Source: Streptomyces drozdowiczii
GTDB lineage: Bacteria > Actinomycetota > Actinomycetes > Streptomycetales > Streptomycetaceae
Assembly: GCF_026167665.1 (NCBI RefSeq)
Contig: NZ_CP098740.1
Location: 3,968,001 to 4,032,000, forward strand
Length of the DNA: 64,000 bases
Reading direction: 5' to 3'
In this document: positions 1-6,646 of the stretch, piece by piece
How the letters are laid out: every line of letters starts with the position of its first letter
How positions within the stretch are numbered: position 1 is the first letter of the stretch
Position numbers and translations under genes: made by a program
The notes under the pieces: generated by a model
What the model saw: the letters and a program-made list of their open reading frames with translations, nothing else
Told to the model about the DNA's origin: nothing
The model's database searches: none

Positions 1-1
1 C

Positions 2-811
2 GCGCCGCCCGCCGTCACGTACGCCTCCACCGCGCCGCTGCCCGAGGACATCGACGAGTACATGTTCGCCGGGTTCCTCCAGGGCAAGCGGATCGAGATG
101 GTCGACTGCAAGACCGTGCCGCTCCAGGTGCCGGCCCACGCCGAGGTCGTCATCGAAGGGTGGCTGGAGCCCGGCAAGACGCTGCCCGAGGGGCCGTTCG
201 GCGACCACACCGGGTTCTACACCCCGCAGGAACCGTTCCCCGCACTGACGATCGACTGCGTGACCATGCGGAAGCGGCCGCTGCTCCAGTCCATCGTGGT
301 CGGCCGGCCGCCGACCGAGGACGGGCCGCTCGGGCGGGCCACCGAGCGCTTCTTCCTGCCGCTGCTGAAGATCATCGTGCCGGACATCGTGGACTACCAC
401 CTGCCGGAGTCCGGGGGCTTCCACAACTGCGCGATCGTCTCGATCGACAAGAAGTACCCGAAGCACGCGCAGAAGGTGATGAGCGCGATCTGGGGCGCGC
501 ACATGATGTCGCTGACGAAGCTGATCGTCGTCGTGGACTCGGACTGCGACGTCCACGATCTGCACGAGGTGTCCTGGCGGGCCCTCGGCAACACGGACTA
601 CGCCCGCGACCTGGTGGTCACCGAGGGCCCCGTCGACCACCTCGACCACGCCTCGTACCAGCAGTTCTGGGGCGGCAAGGCGGGCATCGACGCGACGCGG
701 AAGTGGCCCGAGGAGGGGTACACGCGGGACGGGGGCTGGCCCGACATGGTCGAGTCGGACCCGGAGACGGCGGCGATGGTCGACCGCCGGTGGAAGGAAT
801 ACGGACTGTGA
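2..811 (+). CDS. mqnL: UbiD-family menaquinone decarboxylase (5' end outside window)
   Basis: C-terminal 269 residues of a UbiD-type decarboxylase. The reading frame is already open at base 2, so the start lies left of the window. UbiD enzymes use prenylated FMN to decarboxylate aromatic acids; in the futalosine menaquinone pathway this one would act on the prenylated carboxynaphthoate. The visible part has the conserved stretches GPFGDHTGFY, VVGRPPTEDGPLGRATER and the acidic C-terminal region expected of the family. The stop TGA overlaps the GTG start of the UbiA gene (GTGA), so the two are translationally coupled. The UbiX gene that would supply the cofactor is 1.6 kb downstream. Family is secure; the pathway is inferred from the neighbours mqnP, ubiX and mqnE. 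Confidence 0.9.
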   Translation, partial: APPAVTYASTAPLPEDIDEYMFAGFLQGKRIEMVDCKTVPLQVPAHAEVVIEGWLEPGKTLPEGPFGDHTGFYTPQEPFPALTIDCVTMRKRPLLQSIVVGRPPTEDGPLGRATERFFLPLLKIIVPDIVDYHLPESGGFHNCAIVSIDKKYPKHAQKVMSAIWGAHMMSLTKLIVVVDSDCDVHDLHEVSWRALGNTDYARDLVVTEGPVDHLDHASYQQFWGGKAGIDATRKWPEEGYTRDGGWPDMVESDPETAAMVDRRWKEYGL

Positions 812-1725
812 GCGCCGCCGAAGCAACCCTGGGGTCAGGGCCCGCGCAACCGAGCAGCAAGGTGAAAGCCTTCCTGCGGCTCGTGATGATCGAGCACTCC
901 GTCTTCGCGCTGCCCTTCGCGTACATCGCCGCGCTGACCGCGATGTTCCGGGACGGCGGGTCGGTCCAGTGGGGCACGCTGCTGCTCGTGACGGTCGCGA
1001 TGGTCGGGCTGCGGACGTTCGCGATGGCCGCGAACCGGATCATCGACCGCGAGATCGACGCCCGCAATCCGCGCACCGCGGGCCGTGAGCTGGTGACCGG
1101 TGCGGTGTCGGTGAAGTCGGCGTGGACGGGGGCGCTCGTCGCCGTCGTCGTGTTCCTCGGGGCCGCCGCCCTGCTGAACCCGCTCTGCCTGGCGCTGGCG
1201 CCGGTCGCGGTGATCCCGATGGTGGTCTACCCGTACGGCAAGCGGTTCACGAACTTCCCGCACGCCATCCTGGGGCTCGCCCAGGCGATGGGCCCGGTCG
1301 GGGCCTGGCTCGCGGTGACCGGCAGCTGGTCGTGGGACGCGGTCATCCTGGGGCTCGCCGTCGGCATCTGGATCGGCGGCTTCGACCTGATCTTCGCCTG
1401 CCAGGACGTGCAGGCCGACCGGGCGCACGGCGTGCTGTCCTTCCCCGCGCGCTTCGGCATCCCGGCCGCGCTGTGGGGCGCGCGGGTGTGCCACGCGGTG
1501 ACGACGGGCCTGCTGGTCTGGTTCGGCCTCGCCACGGACGCGGAGGTCTTCTACTGGATCGGCATGGTGATCGTCTCGGTCGCCTTCGTGTACGAGCACC
1601 GGGTGGTGCGCCCGCACGACCTGTCCCGGCTGAACCGGGCGTTCTTCTCGGTCAACGGCTTCATCGGCATCGCGCTGTTCGTGTGCGCGCTGCTGGATCT
1701 GGTGGTGCGCGGGCTCACGGTGTGA
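808..1725 (+). CDS. mqnP: UbiA-family prenyltransferase of menaquinone synthesis
   Basis: A 305-aa integral membrane prenyltransferase. The GTG at 808 overlaps the upstream stop by 4 bp; longer in-frame starts would run through the UbiD gene. The two Asp-rich diphosphate-binding motifs are visible: NRIIDREIDARNP near residue 75 and DLIFACQDVQADR near residue 195, between about eight hydrophobic segments. It should transfer a polyprenyl chain to the naphthoate acceptor at the membrane, before or with the UbiD decarboxylation. The UbiD-UbiA-UbiX arrangement near mqnE matches the late futalosine pathway of Streptomyces. Its 3' end overlaps the convergent rhomboid gene by 11 bp. Confidence 0.92.
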   Translation: MSAAEATLGSGPAQPSSKVKAFLRLVMIEHSVFALPFAYIAALTAMFRDGGSVQWGTLLLVTVAMVGLRTFAMAANRIIDREIDARNPRTAGRELVTGAVSVKSAWTGALVAVVVFLGAAALLNPLCLALAPVAVIPMVVYPYGKRFTNFPHAILGLAQAMGPVGAWLAVTGSWSWDAVILGLAVGIWIGGFDLIFACQDVQADRAHGVLSFPARFGIPAALWGARVCHAVTTGLLVWFGLATDAEVFYWIGMVIVSVAFVYEHRVVRPHDLSRLNRAFFSVNGFIGIALFVCALLDLVVRGLTV

Positions 1726-2308
1726 GTGCGCGCGGGGCGGTGGGTCGGCGCAGCGCGAAGGCCGCCACCACCCCGCCTATCAGCCCGAAGAGGTGGCCCT
1801 GCCAGCTGACGCCAGGGTCGGTGGGCAGGACGCCCTGGAGCAGCGAGCCGTACACCGCGGCGACGACCAGGCCGACGACCACGTCGAGCGGGCGGCGATC
1901 CACGAAGCCGCGGACCAGCAGGTAGCCGAAGAGGCCGAAGACCACGCCCGACGCGCCGAGCGTCACGGTGTTCTCGGGGGCGGTGAGCCAGACGCCGAGG
2001 CCGCCGATCAGGATCACGGTGAGCACGGCGCCGGCGAAGCGGCGCAGCCCGCCGAGGGCGGCTATGAAGCCCAGGACCAGCAGCGGGACGCTGTTGGACG
2101 CGACATGGTCCCAGCCGTCGTGGAGGAACGCGGCGGGCACGATGTCGAGCAGTTCGCCGGGCTCGCGGGGGGAGATGCCGTGGTCGTCCAGGGCGTGGCC
2201 GGTGGCGAGGTCGACGGCCTCCAGGGCCCAGAGCAGCGCGATCCAGCCGAGCATGACCGCTCCGGCCACGAGAGCCCGGTCCCCGGTCCTCGTCCGTACG
2301 TCGTCCAT
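1715..2308 (-). CDS. Rhomboid-family intramembrane serine protease
   Basis: A 197-aa protein with about six membrane segments. Rhomboid landmarks are present: HVASNSVPLL (the oxyanion Asn/His region) near residue 67, TLGASGVVFGLFG with the catalytic Ser of GxSG near residue 119, and WQGHLFGLIGG with the catalytic His near residue 170. It is predicted to cleave membrane-anchored substrates within the bilayer; no substrate can be inferred. It is convergent with mqnP and divergent from ubiX, so it probably has its own promoter in the 83-bp gap before ubiX. Length is normal for a minimal bacterial rhomboid. Confidence 0.9.
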   Translation of the reverse strand: MDDVRTRTGDRALVAGAVMLGWIALLWALEAVDLATGHALDDHGISPREPGELLDIVPAAFLHDGWDHVASNSVPLLVLGFIAALGGLRRFAGAVLTVILIGGLGVWLTAPENTVTLGASGVVFGLFGYLLVRGFVDRRPLDVVVGLVVAAVYGSLLQGVLPTDPGVSWQGHLFGLIGGVVAAFALRRPTAPRALTP

Positions 2309-2391
2309 CGCAGGACACCCCCTTCACCCGACGGAACGTGCCGGGCCCCTCGGACGGTTCCGCGTGCGGTGCGCCGGATAGGCTCGGGGGT

Positions 2392-3075
2392 GTGGATTCC
2401 CGGTCTTCAGTGAGTCAGCAGCAGCGAATGCCTTGGATTGTCGGGGTTTCCGGCGCTTCGGGCACGCCTTTCGCCGCCGCGGTGCTGCGCGGGCTGCTGG
2501 CGGCCGGCGAGAGCGTGGACCTGGTCGTGAGCCGGGCCTCGCGGCTGACGATCCTGGACGAGACCGGGATCTCCTACCGCGACGCGCACTGGCGCGAGGA
2601 CCTGGCGGCCTGGCTGGCGCGGGGTGCGGACGGCAAGCCGGAGACCTTCGACGTGGATCTGTCGGGCGTACGCCACTGGGCGGCCGGTGATCTGGCCGCG
2701 GGTCCGTCCTCGGGTTCGTACCCGGCGAAGGGGATGCTGATCGTCCCGGCCTCGACGGCGTGCGTGGCGGGGGTGGCGCTCGGGCTGTCGAAGGACCTGT
2801 TGCAGCGGGCGGCGAGCGTGACGCTCAAGGAGCGGCGGAAGCTGGTGGTCGCGGTCCGGGAGACGCCGTTGAGCGGGCAGACGCTGAAGCAGCTGGTGGC
2901 CCTGGACGAGGCGGGCGCGGTCGTGCTGCCCGCCTCGCCGGGCTTCTACGCGGGTGCGACGCACATCCAGGATCTGGTGGACTTCGTCGCGGGGCGGGTG
3001 CTGGACGCGGCGGGGGTGCCGCACCGGCTGTACCGCCGTTGGGAGGGGGAGCTGGGTGGCGGCTCCCCGGGCTGA
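2392..3075 (+). CDS. mqnM: UbiX-family flavin prenyltransferase
   Basis: About 227 aa. UbiX joins dimethylallyl phosphate to FMN to make the prenyl-FMN cofactor needed by UbiD enzymes, here presumably the decarboxylase at the window start. The N-terminal GVSGASGTPFAAAVL is the FMN-binding loop; PSSGSYPAKGMLIVPAST and RETPLSGQTLKQL are the conserved active-site segments. The start is uncertain. GTG 2392 follows a GGGGG stretch, ATG 2428 gives the shortest protein that keeps the conserved start (MPWIVGVSGASG), and an ATG at 2338 gives the longest frame. I used 2392. UbiX is soluble and usually dodecameric. Confidence 0.88.
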   Translation: MDSRSSVSQQQRMPWIVGVSGASGTPFAAAVLRGLLAAGESVDLVVSRASRLTILDETGISYRDAHWREDLAAWLARGADGKPETFDVDLSGVRHWAAGDLAAGPSSGSYPAKGMLIVPASTACVAGVALGLSKDLLQRAASVTLKERRKLVVAVRETPLSGQTLKQLVALDEAGAVVLPASPGFYAGATHIQDLVDFVAGRVLDAAGVPHRLYRRWEGELGGGSPG

Positions 3076-3101
3076 CGGGGTGATCCGGGCTTTCCGGAGG
3101 G

Positions 3102-3239
3102 TCAGCGCTTCTTGGGCGCGCGCCGGGGGCCGCGGGTGCGGTCGACCCGGAGGGCGGCGGCGGGGTGGTGGGCACGCGAGCGGTTGGCCAGGTCCTGAAG
3201 CTCGCGCATGCGGGCGTAGGCCATCTCGATCGTGTACAC
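3102..3239 (-). CDS. Small conserved-looking basic protein (45 aa)
   Basis: A short ORF between ubiX and lrp on the opposite strand. It starts with GTG at 3239 and is preceded by an AGGAG ribosome-binding site about 9 nt upstream. The product begins MYTIEMAYARMRELQDLANR and ends in a very basic tail, RRAPKKR. The N-terminal half looks helical and the tail could bind nucleic acid. It is divergent from lrp and shares a ~130-bp promoter region with it. I do not recognise a function. Support is the strong ribosome-binding site, the convincing helix-forming composition and the space it fills. Confidence 0.55.
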   Translation of the reverse strand: MYTIEMAYARMRELQDLANRSRAHHPAAALRVDRTRGPRRAPKKR

Positions 3240-3293
3240 GGTGTCGTCACTCCTGAAGATTCGTAAGCGATTTTTGGTTGTGCGAGAAGATTT

Positions 3294-3311
3294 GCAGGCG
3301 TCAATGCCTGT
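3294..3311. promoter_or_regulatory. Inverted repeat upstream of the Lrp/AsnC gene
   Basis: GCAGGC (3294-3299) and GCCTGT (3306-3311) form a 6-bp inverted repeat with one mismatch and a 6-bp spacer. It lies 60 bp before the lrp start, in an AT-richer patch shared with the divergent small ORF. Lrp-family regulators usually autoregulate, so this is a reasonable operator candidate. There is no direct proof. Confidence 0.35.
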
Positions 3312-3371
3312 GTGCCTTGGATTCTACACGTAGACTTGCGGTACTGCTGAACAATGGAAGGTTTCAGTCAC

Positions 3372-3827
3372 ATGGACGCGGTGGACAGGCAGCTCATCCA
3401 GGCCCTCCGGGAGAACGGCAGGGCCTCGTACGCCGAGCTGGGGCGGCTCGTCGGGCTCTCCGGGCCCAGCGTCACCGACCGCATCAACCGGCTGGAATCC
3501 GCCGGTGTCATCACGGGCTACCGCGCCACCGTCAACGCGGCCTCGCTCGGTCTCGGCGTGACGGCCCTCATCGGCATCTCGCTCTCCGACGCCGCGGACC
3601 ACGAGGACGTGGCGCACCGGCTGAAGGACCTCGCGGAGATCGAGGACGCCTGGTTCATCGCGGGTGACGACTCGTACATGCTCAAGGTCCGGGTGGGCGA
3701 CGTGGACGGCCTGGAGAAGACGATCCGCCGCCTCAGCTCCACCAAGGGCGTCTCGCGCACCCGTACCACCATCGTGCTCTCCACCAAGTGGGAGAACCGG
3801 GTCGGAGACCTCCCCGAGGAGAGCTAG
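3372..3827 (+). CDS. Lrp/AsnC-family transcriptional regulator
   Basis: A 151-aa regulator with an N-terminal winged helix-turn-helix (MDAVDRQLIQALRENGR, then LVGLSGPSVTDRINRLESAG) and a C-terminal RAM/ligand domain (GDDSYMLKVRVGDVDGLEK). I chose ATG 3372 because GGAAGG lies 10 nt upstream. An in-frame ATG at 3354 adds six residues and has no clear ribosome-binding site. Family members bind amino acids and act as octamers. It sits between ubiX and mqnE, separated from mqnE by the 144-bp palindrome, so control of the menaquinone genes is possible but unproven. Confidence 0.92.
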   Translation: MDAVDRQLIQALRENGRASYAELGRLVGLSGPSVTDRINRLESAGVITGYRATVNAASLGLGVTALIGISLSDAADHEDVAHRLKDLAEIEDAWFIAGDDSYMLKVRVGDVDGLEKTIRRLSSTKGVSRTRTTIVLSTKWENRVGDLPEES

Positions 3828-3835
3828 CGCCCCTC

Positions 3836-3979
3836 CCGGCAAGCTTTGCCCCGTCGCGCCGCCCAGCACGCACGCTCGCCGCGTTGGCCAAAAGCCCTGG
3901 TAGCTCCGCTACAAGGACTTCTGGCCGCCTTGCGATCGCACGCACTGGACGACGCTCCTTGCGGGGCAAACATTGCCGG
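3836..3979. repeat. 144-bp nested imperfect palindrome between lrp and mqnE
   Basis: The outer arms are CCGGCAAGCTTTGCCCCG (3836-3853) and CGGGGCAAACATTGCCGG (3962-3979), differing at 3 of 18 pairs. The inner core is a 19-bp stem, 3886-3904 against 3908-3926, with only three mismatches and a TCC loop. Between them, 3866-3879 and 3935-3949 also pair partially around GCACGCACG/CGCACGCACT. The whole would fold into one long hairpin in either transcript or extrude as a cruciform. It could act as a two-way transcription barrier, but there is no T-tract. The size and near-perfect ends also suit a MITE-like or REP-like mobile repeat. Confidence 0.7.
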
Positions 3980-4037
3980 TCGCGGCGCTAGGCGTACGGT
4001 GGCGGGGTTCGGTACGGCGAGGAATTGAGGAGCACTG

Positions 4038-5201
4038 GTGGACGCGGGACTCAAGCGCGAGCTGGAGCAGAAGGTCGAAGCCGGTGAGCGGCTGAGCCGT
4101 GAGGACGGGATCGCGCTCTACGAGTCCGACGACCTGGCCTGGCTCGGCGGGCTGGCCCACCAGGTGCGGACGCGCAAGAACGGCGATGTCGTCCACTTCA
4201 ACGTCAACCGCCACCTCAACATGACCAACGTGTGCACGGCCTCGTGCGCGTACTGCTCCTTCCAGCGCAAGCCGGGGGAGAAGGACGCGTACACCATGCG
4301 CATCGAGGAGGCGGTGAAGCTCGCCAAGGCGATGGAGGGCGAGAACCTCACCGAGCTGCACATCGTCAACGGGCTGCACCCCTCCCTGCCGTGGCGCTAC
4401 TACCCGCGCTCGCTGAGCGCGCTGAAGGAAGCCCTGCCGCAGGTCTCGCTCAAGGCGTTCACCGCCACCGAGATCCACCACTTCGAGACCATCTCCAAGC
4501 TCTCCGCGTCGGAGATCCTGGACGAGCTGATCGAGGCCGGTCTCGAATCGCTGACCGGCGGCGGCGCGGAGATCTTCGACTGGGAGGTCCGCCGGCACAT
4601 CGTGGACCACAACACCCACTGGGAGGACTGGTCGCGCATCCACCGGCTCGCCCACGAGAAGGGGCTGAAGACGCCGGCGACCATGCTGTACGGGCACATC
4701 GAGGAGCCCCGGCACCGCGTCGACCACGTCCTGCGGCTGCGTGAGCTCCAGGACGAGACCGGCGGCTTCCAGGTCTTCATCCCGCTGCGCTACCAGCACG
4801 ACTTCGTGGACATGAAGGACGGCAAGGTCCGCAACAAGCTCCAGGCGCGGACCACGATGGCGACCGGCGCCGAGGCGCTGAAGACCTTCGCCGTCTCCCG
4901 GCTGCTGTTCGACAACGTGCCGCACGTCAAGGTGTTCTGGGTGATGCACGGCGTGCAGACCGCGCAGCTCGCGCTCCAGCACGGCGCGGACGACATGGAC
5001 GGCTCGGTCGTCGAGTACAAGATCACGCACGACGCGGACAACTACGGCACGCCGAACAAGCTGACCCGCGAGGACCTGCTCGACCTGATCCGGGACGCCG
5101 GCTTCCGGCCCGTCGAGCGCAACACCCGGTACGAGATCATCCGCGAGTACCCGGGCCCGGACGCGGAGCGGCGCGAGTCGCCGCAGCCGATGCGGGTCTG
5201 A
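4038..5201 (+). CDS. mqnE: Aminofutalosine synthase MqnE (radical SAM)
   Basis: A 387-aa radical SAM enzyme. It joins 3-[(1-carboxyvinyl)oxy]benzoate to SAM to give 6-amino-6-deoxyfutalosine, the first branch step of the futalosine menaquinone route. The 4Fe-4S motif C-x3-C-x2-C is seen as Cys66, Cys70 and Cys73 in NVCTASCAYCSF. Other family marks are LHIVNGLHPSLP, TATEIHHFE, SLTGGGAEIF and TMLYGHIEEPRHR. The GTG start follows GAGGAG at 4027-4032. A strong terminator follows at 5238-5270. Length and motifs match MqnE rather than the related MqnC or CofH. Confidence 0.95.
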   Translation: MDAGLKRELEQKVEAGERLSREDGIALYESDDLAWLGGLAHQVRTRKNGDVVHFNVNRHLNMTNVCTASCAYCSFQRKPGEKDAYTMRIEEAVKLAKAMEGENLTELHIVNGLHPSLPWRYYPRSLSALKEALPQVSLKAFTATEIHHFETISKLSASEILDELIEAGLESLTGGGAEIFDWEVRRHIVDHNTHWEDWSRIHRLAHEKGLKTPATMLYGHIEEPRHRVDHVLRLRELQDETGGFQVFIPLRYQHDFVDMKDGKVRNKLQARTTMATGAEALKTFAVSRLLFDNVPHVKVFWVMHGVQTAQLALQHGADDMDGSVVEYKITHDADNYGTPNKLTREDLLDLIRDAGFRPVERNTRYEIIREYPGPDAERRESPQPMRV

Positions 5202-5237
5202 CCCGGCGCGCGCCGCGCGCGCGACGCTGCACGTACG

Positions 5238-5270
5238 AAAGCTCCGGCCACCGTCCCCGGCCGGAGCTTT
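5238..5270. terminator. Intrinsic terminator after mqnE
   Basis: A perfect 12-bp stem, AAAGCTCCGGCC (5238-5249) with GGCCGGAGCTTT (5259-5270), and a 9-nt loop. It ends in TTT and begins with AAA, so it could stop transcription in both directions. Confidence 0.85.
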
Positions 5271-5324
5271 CTCGCGTTCCGGACGGTGGTTGAGCCTGCG
5301 GGCGGTAATAGTTAATCTGCGTCT

Positions 5325-5849
5325 ATGGCTCTTACATTCGAGGTGGACCCGGCGTTCGACCGCCCGGTGCGCGACGGCATCGTCACGCTCTGGGCCGATG
5401 TCTCCAACGCGGGCGGCGCGGTGGGCTTCGTACCCCCGGTGTCGGAGGAGGACGTCCGGCCGGAACTGCTCAAGCACCAGGTGGCCCTGACCGAGGGGCG
5501 CACCCGGCTGGTCGTCGGTTACGACGAGGAGGGGCGCGTCGCCGCCACCGCGTTCCTGACGTTCAACACGCACCGGCTGATGCGGCACTGGCTGTGGGCG
5601 TACACCGTGATGGTCCACCCCCGCCACCAGGGCAAGGGGTACGGCCGCGACCTGATGGCCGTCGTCGCGGACGCGGCGCGCGCGACCGAGGGCATCGAGG
5701 CGATCCGGCTCACCTGCCGGGGCGGCACCGGCGCCGACCGCTTCTACGCCGCCTGCGGCTACAAGGAGGTCGGGCGCGTGCCCGGCGCGATCCGGGTGGC
5801 CGAGGGCGACGACCGGGACGACATCTGCATGCTGCTGCCGCTGGGCTGA
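5325..5849 (+). CDS. GNAT-family N-acetyltransferase
   Basis: A 174-aa acyl-CoA-dependent acetyltransferase. Motif A, VHPRHQGKGYGRDLM near residue 105, contains the acetyl-CoA pyrophosphate loop (Q-x-x-G-x-G). Motif B, FYAACGYKEVGRVPG, lies near residue 142. The substrate is unknown. There is no obvious ribosome-binding site before ATG 5325, but TAGTTAAT about 10-15 bp upstream looks like a -10 box, so the mRNA may be leaderless. A DUF4229 gene follows after 90 bp with its own ribosome-binding site. Confidence 0.85.
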   Translation: MALTFEVDPAFDRPVRDGIVTLWADVSNAGGAVGFVPPVSEEDVRPELLKHQVALTEGRTRLVVGYDEEGRVAATAFLTFNTHRLMRHWLWAYTVMVHPRHQGKGYGRDLMAVVADAARATEGIEAIRLTCRGGTGADRFYAACGYKEVGRVPGAIRVAEGDDRDDICMLLPLG

Positions 5850-5939
5850 GCGCCCGGGGCGCGGCCCGGCGAATCGATCGATTGCGGGGCATGCTTCACT
5901 GGTCGGGCAGGACTGTCGTACGTAGAGAGAAGGCCAGCT

Positions 5940-6236
5940 GTGTCCGCTGCCAAGCCGAGCGCAACGATCCGGTACACCGCGATGCGTCTCAGCATCTTCG
6001 TCGGCTGCTTCGTCGTCGCCGCCATCGCCGTCCGCCTCGGAGTGGTGCCGTCCGGGGTCGGCGGGTCCAACATCGTCTGGGTCATCCTGCTCGCCCTGGT
6101 GCTGTCCGCGCCGCTCAGCTTCGTCCTGCTGCGCAAGCAGCGCGACGAGATGTCCGAGCAGATCGTCTCCTCGGTGGACCGCGCCAAGGCCCGCCTGGAG
6201 GCCAACCGCACGCGCGAGGACGGCGTGACCTCGTAA
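5940..6236 (+). CDS. DUF4229-type small membrane protein
   Basis: A 98-aa protein with two hydrophobic helices (around residues 15-35 and 45-65) and a charged C-terminal coil (KQRDEMSEQIVSSVDRAKAR). This is the layout of the DUF4229 family, which is widespread in actinobacteria and of unknown function. The GTG start at 5940 is preceded by GAGAGAAGG. It probably sits in the cytoplasmic membrane with both ends inside. It is followed by a clear terminator. Confidence 0.85.
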   Translation: MSAAKPSATIRYTAMRLSIFVGCFVVAAIAVRLGVVPSGVGGSNIVWVILLALVLSAPLSFVLLRKQRDEMSEQIVSSVDRAKARLEANRTREDGVTS

Positions 6237-6278
6237 AGGGAACGTAAGCTTCGTCACACCCCGCACCTTTTTCCGTCG

Positions 6279-6319
6279 AACCCCAGCGCGGGAGCAGTCG
6301 CTCCCGTACTGGGGTTTTT
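6279..6319 (+). terminator. Rho-independent terminator after the DUF4229 gene
   Basis: CCCCAG (6281-6286) pairs with CTGGGG (6309-6314), and inside it CGGGAGC (6289-6295) pairs with GCTCCCG (6300-6306). TTTTT follows at 6315-6319. A classical terminator, unusually good for Streptomyces. Confidence 0.9.
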
Positions 6320-6398
6320 CGTGTCTCCAGGCGGAGTTGGGGATTCCGGGGCGGCGGCCGGCGAGGCGCGGAGCGCTCTCTCGTACCAAAGAAGACCT

Positions 6399-6428
6399 TT
6401 GAGGTTCTCAAAGTTCAAGTGTTAACGT
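6399..6428 (+). promoter_or_regulatory. Candidate promoter of the symporter leader
   Basis: TTGAGG (6399-6404), an 18-bp spacer, then TAACGT (6423-6428). A start of transcription about 7 bp later would fall at 6435-6436, exactly on the ATG of the leader peptide, so the leader mRNA may be leaderless. Confidence 0.55.
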
Positions 6429-6430
6429 GT

Positions 6431-6586
6431 TCGACATGAAGACTGATGTGCGCCTGCGATCTGCCACGAGCGTCCCGCTCGTGGAGCGCCTTCATGTCGA
6501 CCTCTGCCGCTGTATGTCCGCGGTCTGTTGCCGCAACGTCTGATACCGGCACCATGCAGCGGCGCCGCCCCCGACGCGGGCGCCGC
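6431..6586 (+). promoter_or_regulatory. Structured attenuator-like leader RNA
   Basis: Three perfect hairpin arms sit in the leader: TCGACATGAAG (6431-6441) with CTTCATGTCGA (6490-6500); inside it CCACGAGCG (6464-6472) with CGCTCGTGG (6476-6484) around a TCC loop; and, just after the leader peptide stop, GCGGCGCC (6559-6566) with GGCGCCGC (6579-6586). The outer stem would be opened by a ribosome translating the leader peptide. The last hairpin lies 60 bp before the symporter start and could be the regulated stop or sequestering stem. Confidence 0.6.
6436..6543 (+). CDS. Cys-rich leader peptide (35 aa) upstream of the symporter
   Basis: An intact 36-codon ORF inside the 5' leader of the symporter gene. 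The peptide has four cysteines packed at its end: LHVDLCRCMSAVCCRNV (Cys24, 26, 31, 32). This resembles small Cys-containing leader peptides of actinobacteria, with an RxHVDLxR-type core followed by cysteines, that precede sulfur or cysteine genes and work by translation-coupled attenuation. It starts at the predicted transcription start, and its codons lie within a strong RNA structure (6431-6500). I infer that ribosome stalling at Cys codons senses Cys-tRNA supply. This fits a transporter for cystine or a related compound. Confidence 0.7.
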   Translation: MKTDVRLRSATSVPLVERLHVDLCRCMSAVCCRNV

Positions 6587-6646
6587 ACCCCCGTCCCCCG
6601 CACAGCGTCCCCGTGCGTCCCGATGCGTCACATCTGGAGTGTGTCC

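Noticed and set aside
3909..6389. An 826-codon open frame on the minus strand opposite mqnE and the GNAT gene
   Set aside because: It is antisense to well-supported genes and owes its length to the G/C-rich third positions; its product is low-complexity Arg/Val/Asp-rich with no domain or ribosome-binding site.
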